Part shown: positions 33,089 through 46,800 of the stretch, piece after piece
How positions within the stretch are numbered: the stretch's first letter is position 1
Layout: each line of letters starts with the position of its first letter
Origin: Chamaelirium japonicum
Lineage: Eukaryota > Streptophyta > Magnoliopsida > Liliales > Melanthiaceae
Length of the DNA: 64,000 bases
Assembly: GCA_947650365.1 (NCBI GenBank)
Contig: OX393549.1
Span: forward strand, 33,155,126 to 33,219,125
Direction of reading: 5' to 3'
Notes under the pieces: model-generated
Database searches by the model: none
Seen by the model: only the letters and a program-made list of their open reading frames with translations
What the model was told of the DNA's origin: nothing
Translations under genes and position numbers: made by a program

Positions 33089-33509
33089 TGTTGAAAATAA
33101 ATATGCACTTTCTATTATTTATTAACCCATATATATAGGCAAACATGATCACGATAGAGAGACGGGGTAAATCTCTTATCCAATGATTATAGGTATTTAT
33201 TCGGTGGGTATCCATATCCAATGCAACTACAGTTTCGCAACACTCTCCAATGGATGACCACCATTCATTAAGGGTTCATCGTTAAAACCTTTGATAGAAA
33301 AACCCAGTGTGAAAAATCATATCGAAGGAAAAAGAGTACAACCTTAGTTCTTTAGGAATAAATTCTTCAGGAACTATGATAGGTGTGAATAATGCTGCCT
33401 TGTTAAAATTTTTAATAGGAAAACCTAATAGGAAAAACCTTACCAAAGAAAAAAAGTACATCGCGCTTCAGGATGCTCTCCTCCTGATAACTATGTTACA
33501 ATTATTACA
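33089..33509 (-). repeat. Copia LTR, 421 bp
   Basis: The plus strand reads TGTTGAAAATAA...ATTATTACA, giving TG...CA on either strand. On the minus strand a polypurine tract (agggggagaga, 33510-33520) precedes it and a primer-site-like sequence follows it, so it has features of both a 3' and a 5' LTR. Confidence 0.75.
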
Positions 33510-36500
33510 TCTCTCCCCCTATTTATATCTCCCCCCGATTACATCAATTTGTTTGGTGACTGAGCCATCGTAGTCTGATGCCGTACATCATTGTTTGAAA
33601 AGTAGACTTGGGCAAAGATTTTGTGAAGAGATCCTCAAGGTTATCGCTTGACCGAACTTGCTTGACTTTAATCTTTTTTTTCTTCTGAAGCTCGTGAGTA
33701 TAGAAAAACTTTAGTGAGATGTGCTTTGTCCGATCTCCCTGGATGAAGCCGGTTTGAATTTGAGTAATACATGCGGCATTGTCTTCATTGATAACTGTTG
33801 GCACTTTGGTAACTGATGTTAATTAGCAACTGCTTCTAATGTGCTCCACAAGCGACCTCAACTATACACATTCTCTACTTGCTTCATGCAGGTCTAAGAT
33901 TTCAGCATGGTTCGATGATGTGGCCACAAGTGTCTGTTTGTTCGATCTCTAAGAAATAACTATATTGTTATTTAAAAATACATATCATGTTTGGGATCTA
34001 CCTTTATAGGGGTCAGAGAGAAAACATAAATCTGTATAACTATTCAATTGAGGAGTTCCACAATAATAAAATAATCCTATATTAGTGATTCCATGTAAAT
34101 ATCTAAATATTTGTTTTATTCAATTTCAATGCCTAAGAGTTGATTCTGAACTATATCTAGCTAATAGATTTACAAAAAAAAATATATCGGGTCTAGTACA
34201 TTGAGCTAAATACAGTAAAACACCAACATCACTTAAATAAGATTTTTTAGAATCAAGAATAATTTCATGTTTCTCTTTAGGTCTGAATGGATCTTTATGA
34301 ATATCAAGATGTCTAACTGTCATATGAGTGCTTAATGGGTGATATTTATCTATATTAATTTTTTTAAATATATTTTTAGTATATACAGATTGATGTACTA
34401 AAATCCCACTAGAGCTACGCTCGATCTGCAGACTGAGGCAAAATTTGGTATCACCAAGTTTTTTCATTTCAAACTTCCTTTTTAGATAATTAGAAGTTTT
34501 CTTTATTTCTTCAAGAGTCCTAATCAAGTTTATGTCATTTACATAAAACTGCAATTATTATAAACCTATTTTTGGATTTCTTTATAAAAACGCATGGGCA
34601 TATGGAATCATTCTTATAACTTTCCCTAGATAAGTATTCATTAAGGCGATTATACCATATTCTTTCGGATTTTTTTAGGCCGTACAATGCTCGTCTTAGT
34701 TTTATCGAGTGCGCACTCTTTGATATTGCGTCAGGCAACTTGAATCCTTCTGGAACCTTTATATAAATATCTGTGTCTAGGTTCCCGTATATGTATGCCG
34801 TTACGACATCCATTAGCCTCATCTCTAGTTTTTCAGAAACTGTAAGACTAATGAGATATCTAAACGTAACTATATCCATAATAGGAGAATATATCTCCTC
34901 GTAATCTATCCTGGGTTTCTGTAGGAATCCCTGAGCTACAAGTCTTGCCTTATATTTAACAATTTTATTATTTTTATTTTTTTTCTTACAAACACTCATT
35001 TGAAACCTATAAGGTTTATATTTTTCGGTGTTTGTACTATAGGTCCAAATACTCCATATTTCTTGAGAGATTCAAGTTCAGCTTGAATAACTTCTCTCAA
35101 TTTTGGCCAATCAGTTCTGTATCGACATTCATATATATATTACGTGGTTCAGTATCTTCATAGTTGCTCTTTGATATTTCAGTAACTACTTTATATGCAA
35201 ATATGTCATCGATGACTATTTCCTTTCAGTCCTAAATTTCACCCCTTATATGGAATATTGAGGTCTTATTATTTTATACTGGTACCTTATCCATAATCTC
35301 TGTAGGGATCTCTTCAGGAGTTTGAGAAAAATTTGCTGTTGGAAAATATTTTCTTTTAGAAAAATATAGTCCATAATATCTACTGGAGCATTATGACCAG
35401 GTCCTTCTCGAACCTCAACTTATTCTGGAGTTTTAGGGCATGATTTCTCATTCAACTTTCTCTTTCAAGGAACTGAATCTTTGGAACCTATAGATCAGCC
35501 ACATTTTTGACGTGCAGCAGTTTCATTAGTAGGATTTGAAATATTAATTCTTGCAGGTACATTCTTGGTTAGAACAAACAACTTAGTTACATTAGTTGCA
35601 TCATTGAAGGCATCAGGTAATTGGTTTGCAATATCTTTCAAGTGCAAAATCCTTTTTACTTCTACCTCGTATTGGGAAGATATGAGATCTATATAAGACA
35701 TAATGGAAGTATTTCACGATAATTCACGCTGTTATTCAGGAACAGGTCGTTGCCTAGAAATTTTCTTATCTTCCCCTAACGACGAGAAGACTATCTCATC
35801 AAAGTGACAATATATAAATCTAGCAGTAAATAGATCACTGGTTAAGAATTCTAAAAATCTTATGATTCAAAGTGAGTCAAAATCAATATAAATCCCTAAT
35901 ATACGTTGGAGACCCATCTTAGATCTATTAGGAGAGGGAATAGAGACCTGCATAGGACATCCAAACTTTTTAAGATGAGATATATTTGACTGGATACTTG
36001 ACACAAATTATAGTGGAGAAAAATTAAGGTATGAAGTAGGTCAGAGTCTAATAAGATTAGTTGCATGCAAGATAGCATGCCCCTATACAGATATTAGGAG
36101 TTTTGATTGTAAGAGTAATGGTCTAGCTATTAATTATAAGTGTTTAATAAAAGCTTTAGCAAGACCATTCTAGGTATAAACATAGGGGACAAAATATTCA
36201 ACCTCTATTCCGAATGATGTACAGAAGTCATTGAAGATTTTGAAAGAGAATTCAGCTGCATTATCCAATCGAATAGATTTGATTGGGTTATCCGAAAAAA
36301 TTAGCTCTGAGTTTGATTATTTAGGATAATAATATAGCAAATGCTAAATTTCTAGTGGAGATGAGACTCACATATGACCATCTAATAGATGCATCTATTA
36401 AGATCATAAAATATCTAAATGGACCACTAGGAAGGTGAATAGGACCACAAATATCACCTTGTACCCTCTGCTTCTGGTTCACGTGAGTGGTATAAGATTC

Positions 36501-38390
36501 CATAACCCCAATGTGAGTAAAGTATAACCCTAATGATAGGGTTAAATTTTTTTCTAGTTTGAAAGTTTATTCACCGTTGCTAGATGTGATGTAGAGGTAT
36601 TCTAGATTTTCTTCATTCATAGTTTCTAAATGGTATCTATTTGCTCGGATGTCTTTGAAACTCAATAAATTTTTTCTAAAATTTTCTGACTATAGTGCAT
36701 CATTGATTAGCAAGTGAGTACAGTTAGGTAAAAGAATATGAGCTTTTTCGGACCCTGTAACTATGTCAGTAGGGCTAGCCACTGTAGTAACCATACACAA
36801 ATTATATTTAAGATTTATAAAGAATTTTTTATATTTTAATATGGTGTGTATTGTTGCACTATCTATCAAGCAAATCTCTTTGAAGTTGGCCATCGTTCCT
36901 AAATGATAAGTTATATGAATTAATAAATACCAGAAAGAGGCTAACCAAAGATAAAGCTTACTTACACAATATCCAATTAGTTTAAGCAGAACGATAATAT
37001 AAATTGATTAAAAAAAATATCCAACATAATGTAAAAACTACTAAAGCAATGTCCAACAGAATTTAAAAACTACTGAGCAATGTCTGACAATATAAAAAAA
37101 CAAAAATATTTAGGGATCCAATGTGCCATCATCTAACTCATCGAAGTCGTTTGAACTTTTTAATTACAATGTCTTTAGGGCATCAGTATGCTTCTGGTAT
37201 TCTTCAGGCCACTAATTGTTTTCTTCATTCATATTTGTCTCTATAGATATCATTGTACTTTTATATATTTTTTTCTCATGTTTACTGGCACGGCAGGTTC
37301 TGTATCAGTGTCCTTCATTTCCACATTCAAAGCATACATCCCTTTTATTTTCAGGTTTAGAGGGACTTTTTTTTTCTAGATTTAGAGGAGCAATCCATTT
37401 ATTTTTAAAATGAGTGTCCTTCCTAGGACTATAATAATCTCCTCTTTCAGGATGATTTTGGTATCCACCTCTTTTTGGGTGGTTTTTACCTCTTTCAAAG
37501 TAGTTATTGCGTCCTCCTCTGTCGTGTCGTTCACCTCTTCTTCCTCTTCCTCTAACGCTACATTGGTAGAAATCATTGGGGTTTGCTTCTGGTAGTGCCA
37601 ATGATCTAGTGTGTCTAGAATTATAATTCTTTACTATTAGGGTATTGTGTTCTTTAGCAATCAAGAGAATCTCTATTAGTTCTGAGTACTTATGGTACTT
37701 CATCCCTCTGTATTGCTGTTATAGAATGATGTTATTAGGGTGGAAGGTAGAGAGGATTTTATCAATCATTTGAGTGTCATCTATCTTTTCCTCACAAAGC
37801 TTCAACTTACTGACGATGTTGAGAAACTTCGAGTCGAATTCAGCCATTGTCTTGAAGTCCTGGAACCTGAGGGTTATCCATTCGCTCTTTGCTGCAGGCA
37901 AAGTGATCGTCTTCCGGTTATCGTAGCGTTCTTTGAGTGCCTTCTAGAGATCTACATGATCTACTATATTCATATATTTATTTTTCAAATCTTCATGTAT
38001 GTGGTGCCTAAGAAATATTACGGTCTTTGCTTTTTCATCCAGCTTCAATCCGTTCTTCTCTTCTAGAGCTTTTTCTAAGTTCTTCGTTTGTAGATGTAGC
38101 ATGCTATATACTCGCCAATTCAGATAATTACTTCCATTGACGTTTAATGCATGAAAGTTTAATTTCACAATATTCGACATATAAGGATTTAATAAATACT
38201 AACATTAATTGCTATGATTACTATATTCATTATATGGGCATATAAAGACGTATTATAGGAAGCTTTTGACATATAATAGACAAAGACTATTAATACTAGG
38301 TATAAATAGGGTCCTTTTAGAAACCACTTGCCAAGGTAGAGCGGGTTCTATGGAACCGTCATGCTCCTTGCCAAGTTTTTCTATGAAACC
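33510..38390 (-). pseudogene. Copia gag-pol remnant, right arm of an inverted pair
   Basis: Read from 38180 downward: Gag (NYLNWRVYSMLHLQTK; 38180-37719), zinc-knuckle start CFECGNEGH (about 37310), protease (CLIDSATIHTIL, 36870-36835), integrase (GDICGPIHLPSGPFRYFM, 36460; SIRLDNAAEF, about 36270), RT (ARLVAQGFLQKPRIDYEE, 34950; LMDVVTAYIYG, 34810) and RNase H (33804-33544; DNAACI, DLFTK). The RT box is YVND at 34534-34545, so the enzyme would be dead even without the stops and frameshifts. Between 35100 and 35900 the linker is heavily decayed. Confidence 0.87.
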
Positions 38391-38765
38391 GTCATGCAGT
38401 GGACACGATCACAGGTTCCAGAAGGGTCCAATGCGAGCAGCTGTAGAGCGTGCCTCGTCGCCGCCTGTTGCTGTTGTTTGGTACATCAACGGTCGAAAAT
38501 TGTGCTCTAATTTGCAGCCCAGTGGCTGCGGAGCCCAACAGGCCTAGCTTATAAGGCAGCAACGTGCCCGCAAGGATTCGGGGGATGGCGACGACGATAC
38601 CGAGGGGAAGCCAGAGCAGCACGGCGAGAGAATCCAATGGAGTAGGACACGCCACGAAACGGCCATCATGGAATATCAACAGCTTAGGATAATCACTTCT
38701 CGGTAGTGGAACCTTGTGCTTAGTGCTTACCTGCAGACACAACAGCATAAGAGGAGTTAGCCCTA
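38391..38765. other. Unassigned sequence between Copia and LINE remnants
   Basis: Moderately GC-rich. A minus-strand frame (38748-38392, 118 codons) and a plus frame overlap, neither recognisable. It could be the decayed 3' part of the LINE. Confidence 0.35.
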
Positions 38766-40115
38766 TCCCTCGCCAGCTAGCATTGATTTCATTGCATCTC
38801 CCCCATGAGTATGGATCTCTTCAGGGCCTCCAACCTTGGGCCGCCAGCTCCTCCCATGACCGCCGGTCGGCCAGCAACAATACTGGAACAGTATCCACCG
38901 AGCATCATTAGCTCGGTGGCGCCAACATGGCCGACGTCCAAGTAATCGCTGAGGAAGGGTTCCACCATGATCCAGGGGATGCAGGTGACCACGTACTTTT
39001 CGTCTCGGCCCCCGAAACTCTCCGTTCAAGACCCAGGTCCCCTGGAACACACCTCGCACCGCTCGGAGTTCCTCCCAGAATTCGAAAGATAGATGGTGGT
39101 CGGAAGGGCCATAGACCGAAGTAATAGTCCATGACGATCCATCTGACCTGCTACGAAGGGGGATAGAGATGGAGAAATCCCCGAACAGTCAGTCCACCAA
39201 GGTGAAAAGAGAACTGTCCCAACCAATGAGGATGCCTCCCGCAGTCCTGACCGACCCCCGGGACTCCCACGCGTTAATCATGCTATTCCTAAGGGATCGG
39301 AGGAAATGTCTCGAGGGGTCCACTGTCTTCGTCTCCTGGAGGCAGATGACATCTGCATTGTGGTAGGTCACAAAGAACTTCGCCGTTTGTCTTTTCGATG
39401 AACCACCCAGACCCCGAACATTCCAAGAAATAATCTTCATGAGGAGGGAAAAAACCAACTAGCCTAGACAAAGATAACAATAGAACATGATCAAACATCT
39501 CTGTCAATAAGTCTGAGGGTCTCTACAAAACGGTGGGCCTCCTCAGGATTACAGGACAATAGAGAACGGAAGCCAAAGTCCGCAGTAAGGGAGAGGATCA
39601 GGCTGTCTTCCAAACAATTGAGCGGCAGAGGAGCAGAGGAGGCCCCTCGGTCCAGAAAATCCACATTCCTCAAAAATTGGCGCGCGCTCCTCCTGGTCGC
39701 CTGAAGGTGGTGCCCTCGACTTCCAGCTGGGGCCGCCTTCCCGGTCGCTACGTCCTCGGCCTCTTTCCTAAGAGCAAGGGTCAAATAAGCGTCAGTAGTG
39801 GAGGCCGATCCCTCGTAGGGGTCAGCCCAGAAGGGGGAACCTCCAAAACAAGCCACGGGAGTCGGGGCTTGGTAGGCTACAAGCTCGAGGAACCCTGGTG
39901 GGGCAAGGGAATCATCCGAGGAATCCCCGAGATCAATGAGGGGGACCAGATGCCCCGCCTTGATTCCACTCCAGAGGAAAAGACCAAAGGGGGTCGGGGT
40001 AAATACACATCGTGATTCTCTGCATGGCTAACAAGAAAAGCTAGATCTGCAGGGGAGCTAGCCATACCTTCCCGCCTAGGAGCAGGTCCTGGGGAAGGCG
40101 TTCCTGCCGGGCCTA
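38766..40115 (-). pseudogene. L1-type LINE remnant (end of ORF1 and ORF2 endonuclease)
   Basis: On the minus strand an ORF2 start is visible at about 39440 (MKIISWNVRGLGG), followed by ADVICLQETK, the catalytic Asn and Glu regions of the L1 apurinic-type endonuclease. Further endonuclease-like text (IPWIMVEPFLSDYLDVGHVG) appears to about 38800 in other frames. Upstream, 40065-39490 holds broken ORF1-like text. The RT and 3' tail are absent. The 5' side is cut at 40116 by a Copia LTR. Confidence 0.75.
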
Positions 40116-41523
40116 TGTTAGAATTGGTGAGGTCTACAGCTCGTAAAAACCTATAGTTTAGCTATGTATGGTTGATAGTATAGGATTGCATATTGGTACG
40201 TACCTTAGTACGTGTTCTGATTACAGAACAGCGAGCCATGGCTACATGGTAATCCACTTGAGTAGGAGACTCAAGGGATTGGTTCTATGTAACCGAAATG
40301 AGTTCACAACTCTAATTAAGGTTGGTCGCCCTATCAGGATAAGCTGTTGGAATGACAGAGCGTGGGTGTCTCCACCACGGTCATTACCAGGCACAGTGTT
40401 TGTGGCCGAACGGAACCAACACGGTGCATAGATCGGTGAGCAGACACCAGTGCACTAAACCGTGTTTCTGCTTAGGGTAAAACGGTCCTAAACCCTGAGG
40501 AACCATGTTTGGTGGACTAACCAGTTGTGTGGTGCTTTGACGCACCAATTTGTGAGGATCCGAATGCAGTGATCCAAAATCACGGTGTACTGGGTTACCC
40601 GGCTGGCGTTGCATCAGCGTGTCACTCCTGCAGGCTATCCACACCCCTAACGGGAGGTGCGTTCCTTGGTCTGACCTACGTCGTATTAAACCCTGGCCAG
40701 GTGGTCATCAGTTGGACTGGTGACGGATCCGGTTGGTCGGAAGAGTAATCGGAGGTACGATGTATGTGGTCAACCTGGAAGGAACCGAGTCATATGAGCA
40801 CTCGAGTCTGACGGTATTCTCCACCGCTCGAGTTGCATCATGGCACCAAATGGAGGGACAGCGAGTTTACCACACTAAGCGGAGAGCAGGGGTATGAGGG
40901 AGAACATAGTAAGTCCGGGGGAATTAGAGTACAGCCTGCGTCGCACTCTGGGTGGCCACGCAGGTTAACTCAGACTCAAAGAATCGATGGTACACTCGGG
41001 TAGTGTGTCAATCGAGTCTAAGTTGGAAGCCATGAACCCTGGTCCCTGAAGGTTCCACCTTATTGACATTATGTACGGTTCTTATACCATCTCCTCGAAA
41101 CACAGAACGTAGTTAGAGGAAGCGAGTAGTCCAAGCCTACGCTCCGTGAGTGCTTCGCACTAGTGCACGGTAGATGCGTAGCTACGTGTGTGCACTAATG
41201 GAAAACCCTACATTAGTGCAGAGATGTATGTAGCAATTCCTTGTCATAAGTGGACTTTGCCACATGGGTGCGATACACCGGGACATGTAGCGAGTTGACT
41301 AGTTGACTTCACTAGGGGCACCCTACGGAAACCTCAGAGAATAGTGAAATCACTGGTGCACTTCACTTATGTGTGCCTTGCAAAGTCTCGTACACGAGGA
41401 AGGGCTAACTAGTGACATAAGGGCGTTTTGGTCATATCATGCGCCACTATGCACTAGGGGGGTCGGCCCTAAGTATTGGGAGACAGGTCAAGGCCGGCCC
41501 CATTGGTTTCAGGAGGTTGTTGC
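40116..41523 (+). repeat. Outer Copia 5' LTR, first part
   Basis: First 1408 bp of the LTR. It ends ...ggaggttgttgc; the following bases of the original LTR (ctccaatg) are found after the inner element at 51336. Parallels the reverse complement of 42480-43853 and 49980-51330. Confidence 0.88.
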
Positions 41524-43853
41524 TGTTGGAAATAAATCCATGGCAGAGGTCCTCAGCGGAAGCAATATGAAGGTTTGAGGACCGTGAGTGGTGTGCGTTA
41601 CATATCAAAATTTTCATCGAAACGATCTACATATGTGTGTATGTATCTAGCATGGCAGCTACGCGAACCCCTAACGACGATCTAATACGAAAGAACAATC
41701 TAGCATGTATGCATGTTCTATCTATGCTAGATCTACATGTTAGAGATCATACCTGCGTGCAGATTCTTTCATCGCGACAAGTTTCTTCTTTATTGATGGA
41801 GACGGGCTCGGATCTACTCAATATAGCTTCGGTGCAACAGCCATAATTTTCTGCTCTAGACTCTGATTGGGCTGAAATTTGGACTGCAAGTAGCCAACTT
41901 CGAGATGCAACTTTGGCAATAAGTTTCACGCCGTTTGGACTTCTGTAGCTCCCGAAATCACAGAAACAACGTTGATTTTCTGTGCAGATTCTGGACAGCA
42001 AAAGGTTGCGAGAGATGCCTTCTAGTTCCACCCGATCTCTCACGATGCATGGCACCTCGTCGATGGATCTCTGAGTGCCTTCATTTGATGAGCCTTCTCC
42101 TTCTATGAAACACCACGCGAGGAAGACGAGTCGCCATCTAATGGCGCAAGCGAGGGAGAGAGAGACGAGAGAGGAGATGAGAAGAGACGAGAGGGGGGCG
42201 GCTAGGGTTTCCCCATAGCTTGGTCGGCCCCTTAGGGCTTGCAATATGCATGGCCGGCCCCCCCTCTCCCATATCCCTTATATAGGGCCAGCCCTAAGCT
42301 TATGGATAAGCCTAGTGCAGATAGGATTGACTGATTCAAACCTCTCCCTATATATCTCTTCTTTTATCTTTATCTTTTTCTTGTTTTTGAAAACGGTCAA
42401 AACCAGCCCGTTTTCTGTGCCTCATGACCGGTCCTTTCATCGGAGGCAACAACGTCCTGAAACCAATAGGACCGGCCTTGACCAGTCTCTCAACACTTAG
42501 GGCCGACCCCCCTAGTACATAGTGACGCATGGTATGACCAAAACGCCCTTATGTCACTAGTTGGTCATTCCTCGTGTACGAGACTTTGTAAGGCACACAT
42601 AAGTGAAGTGCACCAGTGATTTCACTATTCTCTGAGGTTCCCGTAGGGTGCTCCTAGTGAAGTCAACTAGTCAACTCGCAACATGTCCCGGTGCATCGCA
42701 CCCATATGGCAAAGTCCACTTATGACAAGGAATTGCTACATGCGTCTCTGCACTAACCTAGGGTTTCCCCTTAGTTCACACAAGTAGCTACGCATCTACC
42801 GTGCACTAGTGCGAAGCACTCACGGAGCGTAGGCTTGGACTTCTCGCTTCCTCTAACTACGTTCTGTGTTCCGAGGAGATGGTATAAGAACCGTACATAA
42901 TGTCGATAAGGTGGAACCTTCAGGGACCAGGGTTCATGGCTTCCAACTTAGACTCGATCGACATACTACCCGAGTATACCATCGATCCTCTAAGTCCGAG
43001 TTAACCTGCATAGCCACCCAGAGTGCGACATAGGCTGCACTCCAATTCCCCCGGACTTACTATGTTCTCCCTCATACCCCTGCTCTCCGCTTATTATGGT
43101 AAACTCGCTGTCCCTCCATCTGGTGCCATGATGCAACTCGAGCGGTGAAGAATACTGTCAGACTCGAGTGCTCATATGACTCGGTTCCTTCCAGGTTGAT
43201 CACATACATCGTACCTCCGATTACTCTTACGAGCAATCGAATCCATCACCAGTCCAACTGATGACCACCTGGCCAGGGTTTAATACGACATAGGTCAGAC
43301 CAAGGAACGCACCTCCCGTTAGGGGTGTGGATAGCCTGCAGGAGTGACATGCTGATGCAACGCCAGCCGGGTAACCCAGTACACCGTGGTTTTGGATCAC
43401 TGCATCCGGATCCTCACATATTGGTGCACCAAAGCACCACACAACTGGTTAGTCCACCAGACATGGTTGCTCAGGGTTTAGGACCGTTTTATCCTAAACA
43501 GAAACACGGTTTAGTGCACCGGTATCTGCTCATCGATCTGTGCACCGTGTTGGTTCCGTTCGGCCACAGACATTGTGCCTGGTAATGACTGTGGTGGAGA
43601 TACCCACGCTTTGTCATCCCAACAGCTTATCCTGATAGGGCGACCAACCCTAATTAGAGTTGCGAACATATTTAGGTTACATGGGACCAGTCCCTTGAGT
43701 CTCCTACTCAAGTGAATTACCATGTAGCCATGGCTCTCTGTTCTGTAATCAGAACACGTACTAACGTGCGTACCAATATGCAATCCTATACTATCAACCA
43801 TACATAGCTAAAATATAGGTTTTTACGAGCTGTACACCTCACCAATTCTAACA
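41524..43853 (-). repeat. Inner Copia 3' LTR, 2330 bp
   Basis: The minus strand starts TGTTAGAATTGG at 43853 and ends TTTCCAACA at 41524. It holds a TATA-like ccctatataaggg near 42272-42286 that the 5' LTR has lost. Confidence 0.9.
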
Positions 43854-46800
43854 ATCTCCCACTAGGTCTAACGAGGAATAACGGTGTTGAGCTCTGTAGC
43901 TTCTACATGCTGCCCAAAAGCCTTTGCAGGAATTCCCTAAAGGAATTGGCAATATTGTCTGTAGATTCCACCTCAGTACCGCTACTTGCATTTCCTCCTA
44001 TAACTGTCAGATCAAGTGGAGTTTGTACTTGATGGGTTTTTCCTCACGGTGGTGCATAGTCTTCTTGGACCTTGCTTACCGCTCTTCTGTTGTTACAACA
44101 GATAACTGAGCCTCTGGTACGCGTTCCAAGTTCTCTAAGAACTTCCTAAGCCTTACCACCTGATATACTACCTCGTACGCAACAACGTGCTAAGCCACTA
44201 TGGTAGAGTCTGTGATGCATTCTTGCTTCACACTCTACCAACTACCGCTTCTAATCCCAAGATAAAAAAAAACAATCCCTGAAATCGATTCTCTGGAACA
44301 CACATCTGACACCCAAGTCAGATCCTGTGTGTCCAATCGATATCAGGACCTGTGAAGTGCAAGCTAACTCACAATCCTTACTTAATGAGGATTTCTGAGT
44401 ATACCCTTCAATTTAGTCTAGTGATATGGACCCGGGTTCGACTGAAACCGACCCATGAATCCTGCAGCACAATAGATATCTAGCCTCGTAAAACGAATCT
44501 AGCTAGAATCTTATCTTCATGCGTAGCCTGTGACAGCAAGAGAACCTTGCTCTGGTTATTTCGAGTTACCTTGATTCCCAGAGCATAACTCGTCTCACTA
44601 GGGTCTTTCACATCGAATTGTGATGACTACAAACCTTTACCGTAAATAATATTCTTGTGTCATTTTCAATCAGTAGAATATTGTTAACGTAAAGTACTAA
44701 ATACACCCTTATAGTTATTTCAACTTTCTTTTACCAACTTGGTTTATCCTCATTCTGATCAAATCCGTGTGAGCGGATTCCCTTGATCAAAATTGACATT
44801 CCATCCTGGATGCTTGCATCAGTCCATAAATGGATCGTTGCAACTTGCATTCCATATCTTCCTAACCTACTGACACAAAGCCTGGGGCTACTCATCCATA
44901 TGTCCTTTTCAAATTTTCGTTAAGGAATAACTGTCTTGACATCCATCAACCAGATCTTCCAACTATAATGAGCTGCGATGGATTTAAGAGGATCCAAAAT
45001 AGACTTAGGCATAGCTACCAGTGAGATGGTTTTGACATAGTCAATCCATTCTCCTTTGGTAACTAATCTAGCTACTTAAGTCTTAACCGGGTGCTCTTCT
45101 TATACACCTCCTACACCCCGAAGGGTGATAGTGCTATAAGAGTCAAGACTGTTCCAAGGGACATTGATGCTAATTTGCCTCCATGGTCTTTTGTCAGTCA
45201 GAGCTGTCGGAAGCTCCCACTACTTCTTCGTAGATCTAGGGATCATCCTCCTGAAACTCTGGATTAACTATCAAAGTTTCTCCATAGTATCTTTAAAGAG
45301 CTCTGATGGTCCCACAACGACGAGGTGGTGGTGGTACAAAAGTGAATTGTTTATACAGTGTCTGGTATACTAGTTTCTTGTATCATCTACTCCCACTACG
45401 TTTTTAGATGCGCACTCTCTATCAGTACCTAGCAGTTCACCCAGAACTACCTTACTGATAAATTTATGGTCTATAATATAATCCTGGTCTTGGTAGATGG
45501 TATTCGTAGAAACGATTACCTTTCTAACCTCAAGATTATAAAACAGTCCACCTTATGCCTCCTAAAGATAACCTACAAACAGATATACTTAGAACTACAT
45601 CTCCATTTCATCCCTCTTGTCCTTTTGCACAAGTGTAGGACAACCCTATATCTCAATACACTATAGTGTCAGCTTTTACTTAGACCATAACTCTCTATAG
45701 GTCTGAGGTACTGATTTAGATGAGAGATAGTTTCAGATATAAGCTATTGTTTTAAGGTATAACCCACCAAAAGGTAGGTAGTACACTTGGCAATATTCAT
45801 CATACTTCGGACCATGTCAAACAGAGTCCGATTCCTTCTCTCGGAGATTTTATTCTGATGTGTCATCCTTGGAGCATTTAATTGTGAGATAATCCCATAC
45901 TCCCTCAGGATCCTATAGAACACATCCGATAGGTTCTCGTTCCCTCGATTAAATCGAAGAGACTCATATCGTCTGGACGCTCTTGAAACCATAGACGTCA
46001 AAATTAACTAACTCTCATACCTTCGTGGCCCTTTTAGTTATTCTATTTTCCAGATTACACTCATGGGTTAGAAGGATCTTCGATGAATCTGTGAACAGAA
46101 ACTCGGCCTTCTTTTACCTCTGAATTTATCTGAGACATAATATCTAAATCAGAGGGGTCATAAATGGGATAGCTTCTCCGAAGGATTTAGATGAATTTCA
46201 AATTAGACGCTGTAGCTGTCATGAAATCTATTTTCGAATTAGGATTAAATACAAAGAGATTTTTCTGATCTATTCCTCTAACTATGAAGCTATCAATTCA
46301 GTTTAAGATACACACCTACGGTACTGTCTAAAACTAAAAAAAAACTTCATTTACAGAAGAGGAAACATAATGAAATCTCTAAAGATCAAAATCCTTATTT
46401 CGTAAAGACTAAGATAACATATCTGATAGCATCCACAGCGGCTTATAGCATCAGTACCTATATTAGGATCACTTCACTATAAAGTAGCTTTCTGCTTTCC
46501 TTGAATCTCTGTAGATCCGAAGTCTACATTCTAAGAAGCAGAAGAACTGCTACTAGATATCGACTTTACCCCTAACACCCTGAGACTATACTCAATCTTC
46601 AAATACCTCCTATTCTTGCCAAAGCAGAATCACTTCCGTCCTTAGCGTTACCAGTCTTAGGAGTCCACACCAGTTTCTGCACTATAATAGTTTTCGATCT
46701 CTGATAAGTTACTCCCTTAGGTTCTTCTAAAGAAGACCTAGGTTAAGCACTAAAGGCTTTGCCTTTAATCTTGATCTCATCCTTTGTCTCTTGGAAATCT

